A DNA stretch of 64,000 nucleotides from Trichobilharzia regenti (GCA_944472135.2 OX235263.1:19335379-19399378), one strand, 5' to 3'; positions 33,856 through 44,200 are shown, counted from the stretch's first letter. Made by a program: numbers and translations. The notes: generated by a model not told the origin, from the letters alone.

Positions 33856-33908
33856 TTAACATTTAAAAATCATAGTTCCTCATTGAAAACTAGGTGTTTC
33901 TTAAGTGT

Positions 33909-33927
33909 ATATATATATATATATATA
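33909..33927. repeat. (AT)n microsatellite
   Basis: Short AT run after the SINE A composite. Confidence 0.9.
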
Positions 33928-34059
33928 CTGCTAGTTATAGTAATTAAAAACAAAACTTGAGATTTCATTTTCGAGGTTTCTTATATATCGTGTACACTGC
34001 AAGCAATTATCAGATAGTGATGAGTACGATTACTGAGAGGTGAACTTAGCCTTTCCGAC

Positions 34060-34552
34060 TCCTTCTGGCCATCTATGACATCTTCATCCAAGCCATGTGC
34101 CTGTGGTTTTAGCCATGCTTCCTAGATAAGTAAAGGCAGGAAGTAACCTCTGTCAAATCTCTCCCGTCGATGGTGATTGGTTGTGCGCTTGTTGTTGCTG
34201 TTGGTGGTGGTTGGTTGGTTATCTTTATCACACCCATCTTCTCTATCTTAACCTGGTGTCCTGTCCTCATTTCATGCATCTTCTGCCAGTTTTTTTGGTT
34301 TTCGCTTGAAAGTCTTCGAGTTCATGTGACATTAAGTCTTCTAGTGTCTTCTTATCGGTTCAATGTATTCCTTCCTGTCTTCCCGCTTCTTGTGGACAAT
34401 CTGACGCATAATCCACTCCACCACAATTTAGAATATCATCGTGGGTGATAATATACAGGCAGCCTTGTCTTACTTCTGTATTCACTTCGGACGCCTCACT
34501 GAGTTTTCCGTGTCACTGTCATATAGCTATTCAATGAAGTTGGCCTGTGGAA
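34060..34552 (-). mobile_element. RTE-type LINE, internal RT segment
   Basis: Homologous on the minus strand to the distal parts of the copies at 41225-42180 and 50545-51600 (shared TGATGGTGATTGGTTGTGCG; CCGCTTCTTGTGGACAATCT; TAATCCACTCCACCACAATT). It covers the RT palm to thumb region with many stops. The 3' end is missing. Confidence 0.75.
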
Positions 34553-34554
34553 CC

Positions 34555-34850
34555 CATAAATTCATAAATTCTTTATTACCTCTCTTAACTTTTCTGATAT
34601 TCCGCTTAACAATAAATTTTTATGCATATTATAGATCATAGATGTTTCCGAACTATACTTTCTTGACACTGATTGTTTCAATGTAATTTAAAACGACATT
34701 GACGTTGTTAACAACAACAACAATAATTCCTTAATCATTATGGATGCATGTAACTGTAACACTGGATGAAGGTTGAGTTGTCGAAAAGGATATTCTTTGT
34801 TCACTAATCTCAGTCTATGAAATTCAACTATTAATTATAATTTCTCCAAG
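34555..34850 (+). mobile_element. PLE 3' end with terminal motif
   Basis: Runs parallel to 48720-48960, the 3' end of the longest PLE: ATTCATAAATTC, TTTTCTGATATTCCGCTTA, then GTCGAAAAGGATATTCTTTG at 34780-34799. The conserved GAAAA plus AAGGATATTCTT hairpin is kept. It lies directly against the minus-strand RTE fragment. Confidence 0.65.
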
Positions 34851-34954
34851 AATTATCATCGCAGATTCTACCATTATTATACTTCAGGTTTTCTGTGTGT
34901 GATGCTTTGAAATGTGGAAGCTTAGGGTTGTTAGTCTATTGCAATAAAAAGCTC

Positions 34955-35231
34955 TACTCTGATCAGTTTAACAATATGATCACCAGGCTTAGTAACACGA
35001 TAATGCAGTGCATAGTGACCGATATTAGATGGTAAAAATATTCATTCAGACATCTATAAAACACAAAATAATTGAGCAAAGAATATTCTTTTCGATAGAT
35101 TCCTCCTCCGGCTCTACAATTAGATATCTGTATGTTTATATACACAGAATATTGTAGATTAGTAGTCAATAACAATATGAGTGTTTTTTACATAATATAG
35201 ATTTTCAAGTATTGGTTTTGTAGGGATTTTG
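34955..35231 (-). mobile_element. PLE 3' end, left part of a split element
   Basis: The reverse complement holds AATTGTAGAGCCGGAGGAGG and then ATCGAAAAGAATATTCTTTG, CTCAATTATT. The same terminal motif as at 48895-48944. Together with 35391-35720 it makes one minus-strand PLE interrupted by a SINE A. Confidence 0.65.
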
Positions 35232-35390
35232 TTTGATTGCATGGAGGATTTCACCATGAGCTGACATCAATTAGAGAACCACTGAAAAACCTGGGAGTAC
35301 TGGACAACTGTTTTGTCCTAGATTGGGACTCTTCAGCAGTAGGCACCCACCGGGGTTCGAACCCAGGACTAGGCTTCTTCTTCCCAATGG
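35232..35390 (-). mobile_element. SINE family A inserted in a PLE
   Basis: B-box complement GGTTCGAACCC (35354-35364); the A-box half of the head is not clear. The hammerhead-like segment is at 35297-35342 (separate entry). Distal end RC: TCTAATTGATGTCAGCTCAT, GGTGAAATCC. Flanked on both sides by PLE sequence of the same orientation. Confidence 0.82.
35297..35342 (-). ncRNA. Hammerhead-like ribozyme motif of SINE A, G12 changed
   Basis: In RNA sense: stem I CUACUG with CAGUAC (5 of 6 pairs), core CUGAAGA (C3 U4 G5 A6 N7 G8 A9 all fit), stem II GUCC/GGAC closing a CAAUCUA loop, then AAAA where GAAA is required, then CAGUUGUC for stem III and cleavage site. G12 to A is the only core change, and G12 is needed for cleavage, so this copy should be inactive. 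The layout matches the Sm-alpha hammerhead known from schistosomes. Confidence 0.72.
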
Positions 35391-35720
35391 CCTCAGCAAT
35401 ATTTAGTAGTCGAGCTATTAAGACGAAATTGAGATTCGTAGGTATGCAGTAAATGACCCTGAAAACCTGTTTAACGTCAATCTTGTGTTCTGTATCCACA
35501 GAATGAGACAGAATAGCGCTGAGAATAGATTTTGTTTGTCCTTTGCTTAACTACACAGGGTGATGTTTGGAAATTCGACGAGAAACACGCCTAATTGTAC
35601 AGCCTATGTAACTGGTTCACTCCACAGGAGCAGTTAAATTAGGAGGTAAAATTAGGCAGTTTACCCTTTAATCCCGAACGCAAAAGAGGAGTGGTTTTAA
35701 AGATACAGTGTAATTCGGTA
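35391..35720 (-). pseudogene. PLE, GIY-YIG endonuclease part
   Basis: The minus frame ending at the SINE reads DTEHKIDVKQVFRVIYCIPT and LNFVLIARLLNIAEAIG. Upstream after a shift: FNCSCGVNQLHRLYN-like, the Cys strand and the degenerate TTRR helix. It continues at 34955-35231 beyond the SINE. Confidence 0.78.
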
Positions 35721-36178
35721 GCAGCTCTGAATACTCTTTTTACCGCATTTCTAAGGCGCTATGTTAGTATCTCGCTGATCTTGTCCCCAAGGAAGTGCAT
35801 TTGTAAGAATAAGACCTTTTTTATATCTGAATTATTTGTTATGTTGGCTTTCTTCATATATTAACAACCCCCTCAGAGTAAGTTCTAACGATAGGCGATC
35901 ATCCACATAGGTAGGTAGCAACATAAATGTTTCAAGAATGGGATTTTAGAAATCATTAAGAGTAGAATTTCCACTCAATGATTGAGTAGCGAAGTAACTG
36001 CCTACTGTATGCGTTGATATCATTTGTGTTTTATTCCTCTCAGGATAATGAATTCAGCACTGTTGAATAGGTTTAAACTGAATGCAATGCACGTCTCTAG
36101 TTTCTCTGTTCTAAACACAAACCAATCTCCCAAACATGGGAAAAATTCTATGTAGCTGTACAAACTAATTTTCCTTAT
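35721..36178. other. No recognisable gene
   Basis: Possibly an upstream part of the PLE on the minus strand, but no RT block is visible. Confidence 0.35.
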
Positions 36179-36179
36179 T

Positions 36180-36388
36180 CCTTCAAGCTGCAGCTTTGAA
36201 ATTCCAGTAGAAGTGGTGTTATCCGCATTTTTATGGGGGTTAGATTACCAGTCTCATATCCAACCTCCCCTCTCTCTCTCTACTGAGCTTACTCTACTCT
36301 ACTGGCTAACCGAGGTTTAGGATTGAGCCCACTGGGAGATTGAACCCCCATTCGGCGACTATTCTACCATTGAACCATGCGAGAACTA
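36180..36388 (-). mobile_element. SINE family C
   Basis: The reverse complement opens TTCTCGCATGGTTCAATGGTAG (A box, tRNA-Gly-like wording), then GGGGGTTCAATCTCCC (B box region), a purine-rich (GA)n stretch, GAGGTTGGATATGAGACTGG, and AACACCACTTCTACTGGAAT. Shares this order with 47435-47640 and 54150-54400. Confidence 0.75.
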
Positions 36389-37085
36389 GCTTTATTGTTA
36401 GTTTGAGTTAATTGCTCTCACTTCCAATTGCTTATAATCTATACAATTAGAATATTCACAACCTGATATTCACATTGTAATGAGAAGTACGCCTCTATGC
36501 TAAACAATACTAGGGTAAAGATAATATATATATATATATTCATAACATCTAGTATTAGCAATGAAATTTTCAGAACAACTAAAAGAATTAACTTGTCCCT
36601 AAATGACCTAATCACATTTACTTTTATAAATAAATAAGTCATCAAGAAATATAGAGAAAAAAAGAGGGAGAAGTTTGTTAGCGATTGCGTGAAAGACCAT
36701 CTAAGGTCACAATCAATGCAGCTAGTATGTGTGTGTATGCGTGTGTAAGTTTTGTCGTTTGATAGGCAAATGCATTTTTAATGATTATACCCACGAAGAA
36801 GAATAGAAATAGTTCGCTGCTTAGGTTATATGAATGACAACTATCCAGTCATAACTACCTCACGTTTTTATCTTTTAAAAGGATCACTGCTTTTCCCAGT
36901 GTGACTGACTTTTTAGTAGTTGTGGTAGAAACTCACAGGAAAGGATATTTACATTGATAAATTGTTGTTTCCTAGCCTTTTGCTTACATCATTATGTCTA
37001 GTAGACAGGGAGTTTTATACTAGGTGTCTACAGATTATTGGCTTAATTCACTGAAACACTGGAAGGTGACACGTAAGCGGTTTTA
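36389..37085. other. AT-rich; (TA)n at 36521-36540
   Basis: No gene or repeat family seen except the TA run and a GT-rich stretch near 36725-36748. Confidence 0.4.
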
Positions 37086-37904
37086 ATTTCTTTAATTCTC
37101 CTACGATTCGTTAACTTTTGCATCCTGCCTATTATTCTCTATTGTTCTCCCTTAGTTTTTCCTGGGCTACTGAAGAAAGGCTATATTTTATTATGTGGAA
37201 TGTTAAAGGTTGTCAGCAGGGTATGCCACAAGGTGCCACTTAACCAGCTTGCTAATATTCTGGTCGATAGGCACTTGGACTCATGTGAAAAAAGGGCTAA
37301 ATTTATCTCATCTATCTAACTCACACCACCCTGTTCATTCACAACTCTCTCCTTGTATCTCATCAGGCAAAACGAGAAGCCTATATAGAAAACTATATGC
37401 TCGTACTAGCGAGTACAAAAACTCAACCATATCCTACTTAGCTCGTGTTCTGTGTGATAAAGAAAGCATTAGGCGTGATACCTATAACTTATTAAATTGT
37501 CAGTAGAACAACTGGATCTCGTCTTTCCAACTCATATCATTTATAGGTACACCGTTTTCCTTTCTTTCTTTTCCTTTTCTCTCTTATTTTGTGTTTTTTT
37601 ATGTGCTGTTTTGTTTCTCTCTTCCTTACAAACTCTACTTGAAACATTCTTCTTCTTCTTTCTTTCACACTCTGTATATCTTGACCTTTTGTTACCGCTT
37701 ACGCCATTGAATATGCTAGCATCTACCTCTCGAACACCTTCAAACACTCTGTTCAATTTTCGGCTTTGCTACCGATACGCTAATATGCTTTTGTCAAAAA
37801 TAACTGAGATTACGCTTAATCTATGTAGAATTTTATTTATTTATTGTTAATGTACTAACTGGATGCAATACTGTAGTGAAATGCTGAGAATTCCATTCCA
37901 ATAA

Positions 37905-37935
<31 letters not shown>

Positions 37936-37938
37936 TAA
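37086..37938 (+). pseudogene. Jockey/CR1-group LINE, RT thumb to 3' tail
   Basis: Frames read FVNFCILPIILYCSPLVFPG, LANILVDRHLDSCEKRAK, then after a shift PVHSQLSPCISSGKTRSLYR, KLYARTSEYKNSTISYLARV and DKESIRRDTYNLLNCQ to the stop at 37506. A T/C-rich 3' UTR ends AATAAAGGAAATTATTATTA with a long (ATT)n tail at 37911-37938. Same family as 30570-31765. Confidence 0.85.
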
Positions 37939-37939
37939 T

Positions 37940-38115
37940 TGGTAGTCACTAGCGTTGGAATCGTCCTATTTGGGACTAACCAACTGGATATACCTGCGTA
38001 CCCAGTGAGTGATGGTGTCGCCACTGTGACACAAACTCATCATCACCCATTATTTCAGACGCCAAAGCCTTATCCGTCAGACCACTCGATCAGCAAGAGC
38101 TGGAACGCCCAAAAT
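37940..38115 (-). mobile_element. Sm-alpha-type SINE with degenerate hammerhead
   Basis: Reverse complement: tRNA-like GAGTGGTCTGACGGATAAGG (A box), a weak B-box region (GTGTCACAGTGGCG), CACCATCACTCACTGGGTAC, then the hammerhead part ATATCCAGTTGGTTAGTCCC, AAATAGGACGATTCC. Core CUGAUGA reads UUGGUUA and GAAA reads GAUU; stem II GUCC/GGAC and the AUCCAG side of stem I remain. It sits immediately after the LINE (ATT)n tail. Confidence 0.82.
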
Positions 38116-38379
38116 CGACTCGTTGTGGTCTGAAAGCAACAAATTAATCTCTACATCCTGCTGTATACTTGAGCGAAACTTCTTTCAGAGATGCACAGTC
38201 ACCAAAACGCTCCAAAGGCAACAAAATGGCAATGATTCGAGATTAGATCTATGCGGTTTTATTCAATAACAACAATAATAATGACGTCAAAAAACTTAAA
38301 ATTACCTCAATAGTGCCGTTAAGCAGCTATGCAGGCAAGGTAACTATCTAAGCACAAAACAAGCACTTAGCATCGAGTA

Positions 38380-38705
38380 GAATCAAAACTGTATCAGGAA
38401 GAATTACACACCAAATAATTCCTGCAAAAGCAGTCCAGGGGCAGAAGAATCTTGACTCACTCAGACAAAATAACACATTACAAATATCATCGCAGCGATG
38501 CAAGGGGAAACATTGAAATTGGAGATTGAATAAGAACAGTGACAAATAATAATATACAAGATCCAGTCAAACCTATCAAAGGGAGTCAAATCAAGACATC
38601 TGGGCATAGCCGAGGCATTAGCTGTCGAAAAGCTCAAACCCACGCTGTGTATCCAAAAAGAAATACTTCCAAATCTTGTCCCTGCCATGGCCGTCATAAA
38701 CAGGT
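38380..38705 (+). pseudogene. PLE, GIY-YIG endonuclease C-terminal part
   Basis: After a shift the plus strand reads GIAEALAVEKLKPTLCIQKE, ILPNLVPAMAV (38606-38695), preceded by QDPVKPIKGSQIKTS, which fits the IPPNL...LR block. Typical end of PLE endonucleases. Upstream (38380-38540) is too decayed to place blocks. Confidence 0.72.
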
Positions 38706-38870
38706 TATTCCTTTAGTAATGACCGTCCCATTGCCTTTCTTATCCAAACTTCCTGTTTATTCATGTTATTTTTAAGTTGTCTTAATCCCTATTTACACTA
38801 CCATAATTTCATATCTGAACTTCCTGTTTATTTGGTCATTTTACCATTTCTACATATTTAATCCCTAACT

Positions 38871-39500
38871 GCCTCCAAAGCCTCAGGATGGTCGGGGGAG
38901 GGTGCCTTGCGCTGCGGGTTGGCCACCTCTCCGTACACCTCTTGAAATGCTCCCATATGACCGGGCGTCTTACATAGCCTCTCCTGAGGAAGTCCTACTC
39001 ACTGCCTTCACGTGGCGGAGGTGTTTTCACCGAAGTGAGAGGGCAAAAGCGGATTCCCGGCGCTCTCCACCGGGTTGACTGTCCATTGGATGACAGTCTA
39101 GGGGAGATGGCTAAACCCTGATTCCAAACCTCCAACGACTGGCGTATGAAGCTCACTGCAGCTCACCAGCAGACGTATGGACAAAGGGCTTATTGGATGC
39201 CCTGGATGTCTGGCCCCATTCAAAAAGGCGTATGAACCGGACTCCGGCCACCGGCTGACTATGGATAGTGGACTCCCTGTTCCACTCCTACTGCCTTGTA
39301 GGTCACACTTGGTTGTGTAAAGGCTAGAGCTGCACTCTCAAACAAAAGGCCGAGCGATGGTGGGGACATCACTCGTACCAAATACCCATGAAACTTCATG
39401 AACTCTCTTACAAATTGCCGCGCCTGAGCAGTGATGATTCGAGACGCTCATGAAGCCGGCTCATCCTCCCGTAGGAGATAGCCGAAGTAAAACAAAAACA
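38871..39500. other. GC-richer module, unassigned
   Basis: About 630 bp clearly richer in GC than its surroundings, with GGTCGGGGGAGGGTGCCTTG at its left and GTAAAACAAAAACAAAAATC at its right. No long frame. It resembles a retroelement 5' UTR or a SINE/LINE-derived unit with an A-rich end, but I cannot name it. Compare 63592-64000. Confidence 0.4.
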
Positions 39501-40325
39501 AAAATCCCTAACTGCATAAACAATTATTTGTCACAGTAGTTATGATCCCACTAGATTTTTTTTTTGTCCAAACATCTTGTCTATTGTTGTTATTTCTACA
39601 TTTCTGACCCTTAATTGCACAACCAGTGTCAATCTTCTCAGTAATTATGATCCTACTTTGTCTGAGCTTTATTCGTCCCTCTGTTTATTATGCGGGGTCT
39701 AGATTCAATTCTTGGCCGACGAATGCCTAAACCTCACCAGAAAACAGGTAACGTCTGTCAAAACAACACCGCGCTTTGTGGGGATGGTGGGGGTGCGCTA
39801 AATTCAAAGCTTTAAGCCTACCTGTCCCACTTGGTTCGGAAAAAATAGCAAAATCAAAAAATTACAATATAATTGAGAAACAGTCATTCACAGTGATTTT
39901 GTCACCAGATACCAACAAGTGCTTTGCACTGGATATTGATGAATTTCTACTCAGATTAATTACATTTGGATTTTCTATGTGTTTTAATAACCATTTAGGA
40001 AAAAAAAATATTTCTTTCTACGACACTGGAACATTCTATTGTTTCTACCTATGTGTATATATCACCACAGCTTCAGGTGAATTTGTAAATACAGTGTGAA
40101 CTAGAGTCCACAAAATTTCATCTTTTAATCATAGGTTCACGAATGGAAAATGTGCAAGATGTAAGGGGAAGAGATGAGGCGCATAATGTACTCTTGATAT
40201 CTAATCATCCTTGAATAGCAGAAAGTGTGATGAGAGCTGACTGTTAGCCGAAATTGGTGGACAGTAATTTACGTCAATGTTTATGTCCCCAATATTGATT
40301 GTGAGAAAACCGAGAACAAAGGCTT
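39501..40325. other. No recognisable gene
   Basis: A 107-codon frame (39776-40099 +) has no motif. The end next to 40330 may belong to the minus-strand PLE downstream of its RT. Confidence 0.35.
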
Positions 40326-40329
40326 AGCG

Positions 40330-40870
40330 TAGGCGGATGCAGTTAACATATGGATGATCTGACTTTCAAGAAACAGCCACAAAGAAATGCAAGATTAACT
40401 TTCTGTGAGAAACAACCAGTCAGAAGACTGTGTTTTTCTGCTAACAATAATCTATAATATGTACATGAAATATGTGTTGATTTCCTTAATAAATGATCTA
40501 TTGCTTGGCCCTTGTCTTCAGTTGTTACAAAAGTAATAAAGATAGCTTTCTTTTTTACGGAAACTGTCTTTTCAATGGGTTACTCATCTCACCTTATAGT
40601 GGCATACAATGAAGTTTTCAGGATAACCATTAGCTAATAAAACTGAATCTATGTGCCATAGCTCATCCATTAGAGTGTGACCAGTTATGACAACCACTTT
40701 TACGGATCTTTAGAAATAAGCATTATTGAAATGAACATATTGTCCACTCCACGTCTGCTTGAGTAATATTGATCGTTTAATTGTTTCATCGTTCCTCCTA
40801 GATATTGAAACATCTAAGAAACTCAGCGCTTGTCAATCATTTTGTAAGGGATAGAGTAGGCGTCAACTTC
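40330..40870 (-). pseudogene. PLE, RT thumb and linker
   Basis: Reverse complement around 40870-40600 reads SAEFLRCFNI, then in another frame DETIKRSILLKQTWSGQYV and HFNN, then DSVLLANGYPENFIV. These are the PLE blocks after the RT palm (FLDxxI..., K.TW.G.Y..F..., NGYPxxFI). Further on (40520-40380) SRQGPSNRSFIKEINTYF and SRKTQSSDWLFLTES fit the linker before the endonuclease. Frames are broken at several places. Confidence 0.65.
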
Positions 40871-41149
40871 TGTCCACCATGGACTACTTGACCAATTTAA
40901 CTATTATATAATATCAAATATTCTCTCTGACTTTTTTTACTGGCTTAGTGATGAAATGTTGATTGTTACAGACTAAAAGTTGAGGAGAAAACCAAATTAA
41001 TTTTAATTGTCTACTTCAATTACAAGTCTTGTCTATCATCATTTCATTGTTTATTGAGGTTGTTTTTTGTAGCTGTCTAATTAGAAAATAAATTGATTAG
41101 ATTGATTAGCGATGTCTAATATTGAAGCATCTTTTGACTTTATCAAATG

Positions 41150-41215
41150 TCCATTGCTCCTTGGTTAGTTTTCACTGATATCAATTCTTGGTCAAACTTG
41201 AAACAAATCAGACCC
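41150..41215 (+). mobile_element. SINE family A, distal-end fragment
   Basis: TTGCTCCTTGGTTAGTTTTC, ACTGATATCAATTCTTGGTC parallels the last 60 bp of SINE A copies. Confidence 0.55.
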
Positions 41216-41221
41216 CTTCAA

Positions 41222-42175
41222 ATTATTAATATTTTATTGTTTCTTTGGGTTCCTGGTGGAACATAGGGCTTCAACTGCACGTCTCCATTTGCCATTTCTG
41301 TCTTCTGCTGTACTTTTCACCTGCATCCATGTTAGTCCATACTCTTTCAACTCCTGTTCACACGATCTCCTCCATGTCACCCTTGCACTGACGTCCCACT
41401 CGCCGCTTCCCTTTCGCTTTCCATTCCAACAATGGCTTGACGCGCGATGTCACCCAGTGGCCTCCTCAGCGAGCGAGTGTCCAATCCATTTCAATCCACT
41501 TTCTCCTGCATATTTGTTGGTTGGCGATTGGTTCTTGTTTTGTTTGTTTGTTCCCATAGGCCCTTGTTGGTGATTCTTTCCGGCCATCTGATCTTCAGTA
41601 TAGAGCGAAGACAGTTGCTGATAAAGGTCTGCAGCCTGTTGGAAATGCTTTTTGTGACACGCACAGTGAGTTTCTGACCAGCATAAAAGAACTAATTGCC
41701 TTGACATTGGTCTCGGAAATCCGAATCTTGTTCCTTATTCTGAGTGCGGAAGATTTCCAAAGCGGTCTCAGGTTGATGAAGGTATATCTTACCTTCACGA
41801 TTCTGATTTTGACATCCTTTTCCGTTCCTCCTGTAGTTAGGACAATTCTCCCTACATAAGTGAATGAAGTAACCTCTTTCAAATCCCTCCTGTTGATGGT
41901 GATTGACGCTGGATGTTGCTGCTGTTGTTGTTGTTGGTTGGTTATTTTCATAACCTCCGTTTTGTCTATGTTCACCTGGAGTCCTGTCTTCGCCGGCTGC
42001 TTCTTCGACCAGTTTGTCGGTTTTGCTTGTAAGTCTTCGATTTTGTCTGACATCAAACATAAATCATCGCCGCGCGAAATCCAGGTCTTCTAGGTTCTTC
42101 ACGCTGGTCCAGGATATCCCTGTATTCTCGTTTCCCACTGTGTGATGCATAATCCAGTCAGTCCTCTTCAAATTA
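41222..42175 (-). pseudogene. RTE-type LINE, RT thumb to 3' end
   Basis: The minus frame 41595-42056 (153 codons) reads KTGLQVNIDKTEVMKITNQQ, DLKEVTSFTYVGRIVLTTGG, TEKDVKIRIVKVRYTFINLR, WKSSALRIRNKIRISETNVK: the post-palm RTE blocks. A poly-Gln run replaces the usual short loop, from a (TTG)n expansion at 41924-41938. The left end carries TTTGGGTTCCTGGTGGAACA, TAGGGCTTC and a TTATTAATATTTTATT tail. Similar in extent to 50545 and 59400. Confidence 0.88.
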
Positions 42176-42239
42176 ACCCTTGAAAATTATTTGGATATTC
42201 GCTGATGACTCCAGGAGAAAGTTGCCTGGACTTCTGGTG

Positions 42240-42480
42240 AATTCGTCATTTAAGGCGTGTGCCAATGGATGACACTGGCTGGCTGGCTGGCTAGTGGTTA
42301 TGCTAAAATCACGAAATGGTAGAAGTTGGAAGTGAGTGTCATGGGTTTGCCATCAGGATGGCTATCAGGCAGTGTCTGAATGGTCAATGAGCCCGCCTTG
42401 TAACCTCAGGGTCCTGAATTCAACCCCTGGAGGTAAGTACTTACTGCTGTTCAGTAATTTCAGGCTGGTTGATATTTTAA
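42240..42480 (+). mobile_element. SINE family A, hammerhead region degenerate
   Basis: CTAAAATCACGAAATGGTAG, AAGTTGGAAGTGAGTG (central module end), tRNA-like head at 42365-42440 (CTGAATGGTCAATGAGCCCG; GGGTCCTGAATTCAACCCC), then TACTTACTGCTGTTCAGTAA where CTGAAGAGTCCC should be. A (GGCT)4 run at 42281-42296 precedes it. Confidence 0.65.
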
Positions 42481-42637
42481 CTGTGACAATCAAATCTCCG
42501 CACAAATCAGCCTTTGAAAATTTATTAAAACTGGTGTTAATATAAATCTATAGACATGATATATTAAGTTTGACAATATACCTGTCTATGAGTTGATTGA
42601 TTAAATGCTGTCATATCAGACAAGCATACCAACTCAC

Positions 42638-42663
42638 ACACACACACACACAAAACACACATA
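42638..42663. repeat. (CA)n microsatellite
   Basis: ACACACACACACACACACAC-type run, slightly interrupted at its right end. Confidence 0.92.
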
Positions 42664-43160
42664 TACAGGCATATGTTTATTCTGTAGCGTGTTTGTATGA
42701 CTCACTACTCTATACTGAAGTGTACCGAGAGTAGGGGATTTACGTCATTTGTTTATGCCTGATACAAACATTTAAAAACATATATAGATATGCAAGTTTG
42801 TAGGCTTAATCCATGCACTTTGTTGTATGTCTACCTTCAATGGATTTTTATGTGCATTTTTGTGTGTAGGTGGTAGGTAGGTGATTGTCATATAGAGTAT
42901 TGTGCTGTGCGATGATAATGTGTACACGCCTAGGAATGATAGACAAGTAAATCGTACGTACAGGTGCCAATCATTATGACAGTTTTTGTTAAGAATTTCT
43001 TTTTCTGTGACAGTACTTGTGTTGTGTTATTGAAAAAGACTATAAAAATAATAATAATAATAATTATATAGGCCTTTTAAAACTTTAAGATTTCTTTTGG
43101 ACGACAGAAAGGTCTGAGGGAGAGAAATATGAGAGAAGCATTTTTAGCTGACACCAATTA
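42664..43160. other. AT-rich, no recognisable gene
   Basis: No coding or repeat family seen. Confidence 0.4.
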
Positions 43161-43164
43161 CGTA

Positions 43165-43560
43165 ACTAATATTATTATTATTGTTATTCCCTTGGGTTCC
43201 TAGCTGGACATAGAACTTCATCGGTGCATCTTCACTTTATCTTGTTCTCGGAAGTTCTCTTTGACTCGATCCACGACTGACTCATAAGCTGCCATCTCCT
43301 ACTCACTCGATAGCATTCAAATCATGCTTCAACTCACAACCAACTCATCGTACCCCATCTGATTTCCATTCTAGCGATGGCTCACCTTGTGTGTGTGTCT
43401 GTGTGCCGTTACACAACGGTCTATCTCCACTTGTGCCCAGTTAATCTCTCAGACGTGTCGTTATTCGATTGGATCCGACCCTACATCTTTAAAATATATA
43501 AAAACACGTCTTGATTTTCTTTTGATGGCTGGATTCTTTCAGATGACCTACTTAATTTTC
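43165..43560 (-). mobile_element. RTE-type LINE, extreme 3' end
   Basis: The left end AATATTATTATTATTGTTAT, CCCTTGGGTTCCTAGCTGGA, ACTTCATCGGTGC is the family signature. About 370 bp of ORF2 end follow, without an open frame. Confidence 0.8.
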
Positions 43561-43591
43561 TATAGTTTAGTTTGTAAGGGTTAGTTATGTT

Positions 43592-44200
43592 TTTTAGAGT
43601 TGACCACGGATTGATATCAGTTAGAGAGCTAGTGAAAACCAGGGAGTATTGGACAGCCAGCTATTTCATCCTAGTTTGGGAATCGTCTGCAGTACGCACC
43701 CACTGGGATTCGAACCTAGGACCTTCTGGTTACAAGGCAAGCTCGTATACCATTCAGCCACTGGGACCCGATCCAGTGGCCAGCCATGAATTCTAAATTC
43801 TACCAATTCATGATTTAGCGCGGCCCCAACTAATATCGTCGGTAGGACATCAATCCTCACACATGGCATCTGGATGGATCTCACTGGGCACGATTTCTCA
43901 CTAGAATTCCAGGAAACTCCATCCTGCAGCAAGTCACTAGCGGGCAACAGACATTGTTTGGGGTCGTGCTAAATCATGAATTGGTAGAAGTTAGAATTCA
44001 TGAGCCACTGAATCGGGTCCCAGTGGCTGAATGATATAGGAGCTTGCCTTGTAACCGGAACGTCCTGGGTTCGAACACCAGTGGTGTGGGTGCTTACTGC
44101 CGATGATTCCCAAAACTAGGATGAAACAGCTGTACAGTAATCTCTGGTTTTTAATGGTTCTCTAACTGATATCAATCCGTGATCGACTCGTAAAAATCTA
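43592..44200. mobile_element. SINE family A, inverted composite, best preserved
   Basis: Two copies head to head. The left (minus) arm 43592-43845 and the right (plus) arm 43962-44200 are inverted repeats of about 240 bp around a 115-bp centre. Each arm has, going outward: AATTCATGATTTAGCGC-type module, tRNA-like head (A-box CAGTGGCTGAATG; B boxes GGTTCGAATCC left and GGTTCGAACACC right), hammerhead-like segment, then TAACTGATATCAATCCGTG. Arms differ by point changes and a GGCT insertion in the left stem III. The centre holds GATTTCTCACTAGAATTCCA and CACTAGCGGGCAACAG. Confidence 0.82.
44094..44140 (+). ncRNA. Hammerhead-like ribozyme motif of SINE A, U4 changed
   Basis: Stem I UUACUG/CAGUAA pairs over all 6 positions. 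Core CCGAUGA (44100-44106) has C for U4 but keeps C3, G5, A6, G8 and A9. Stem II UUCC/GGAU keeps 3 of 4 pairs around a CAAAACUA loop. GAAA is intact (44123-44126), stem III CAGCUGU and A17 follow. One essential-core substitution; probably inactive or very weak. Confidence 0.7.

Noticed and set aside
37541..37756. Lys/Glu-rich 71-codon minus frame
   Set aside because: Complement of a T/C-rich LINE 3' UTR; low complexity.
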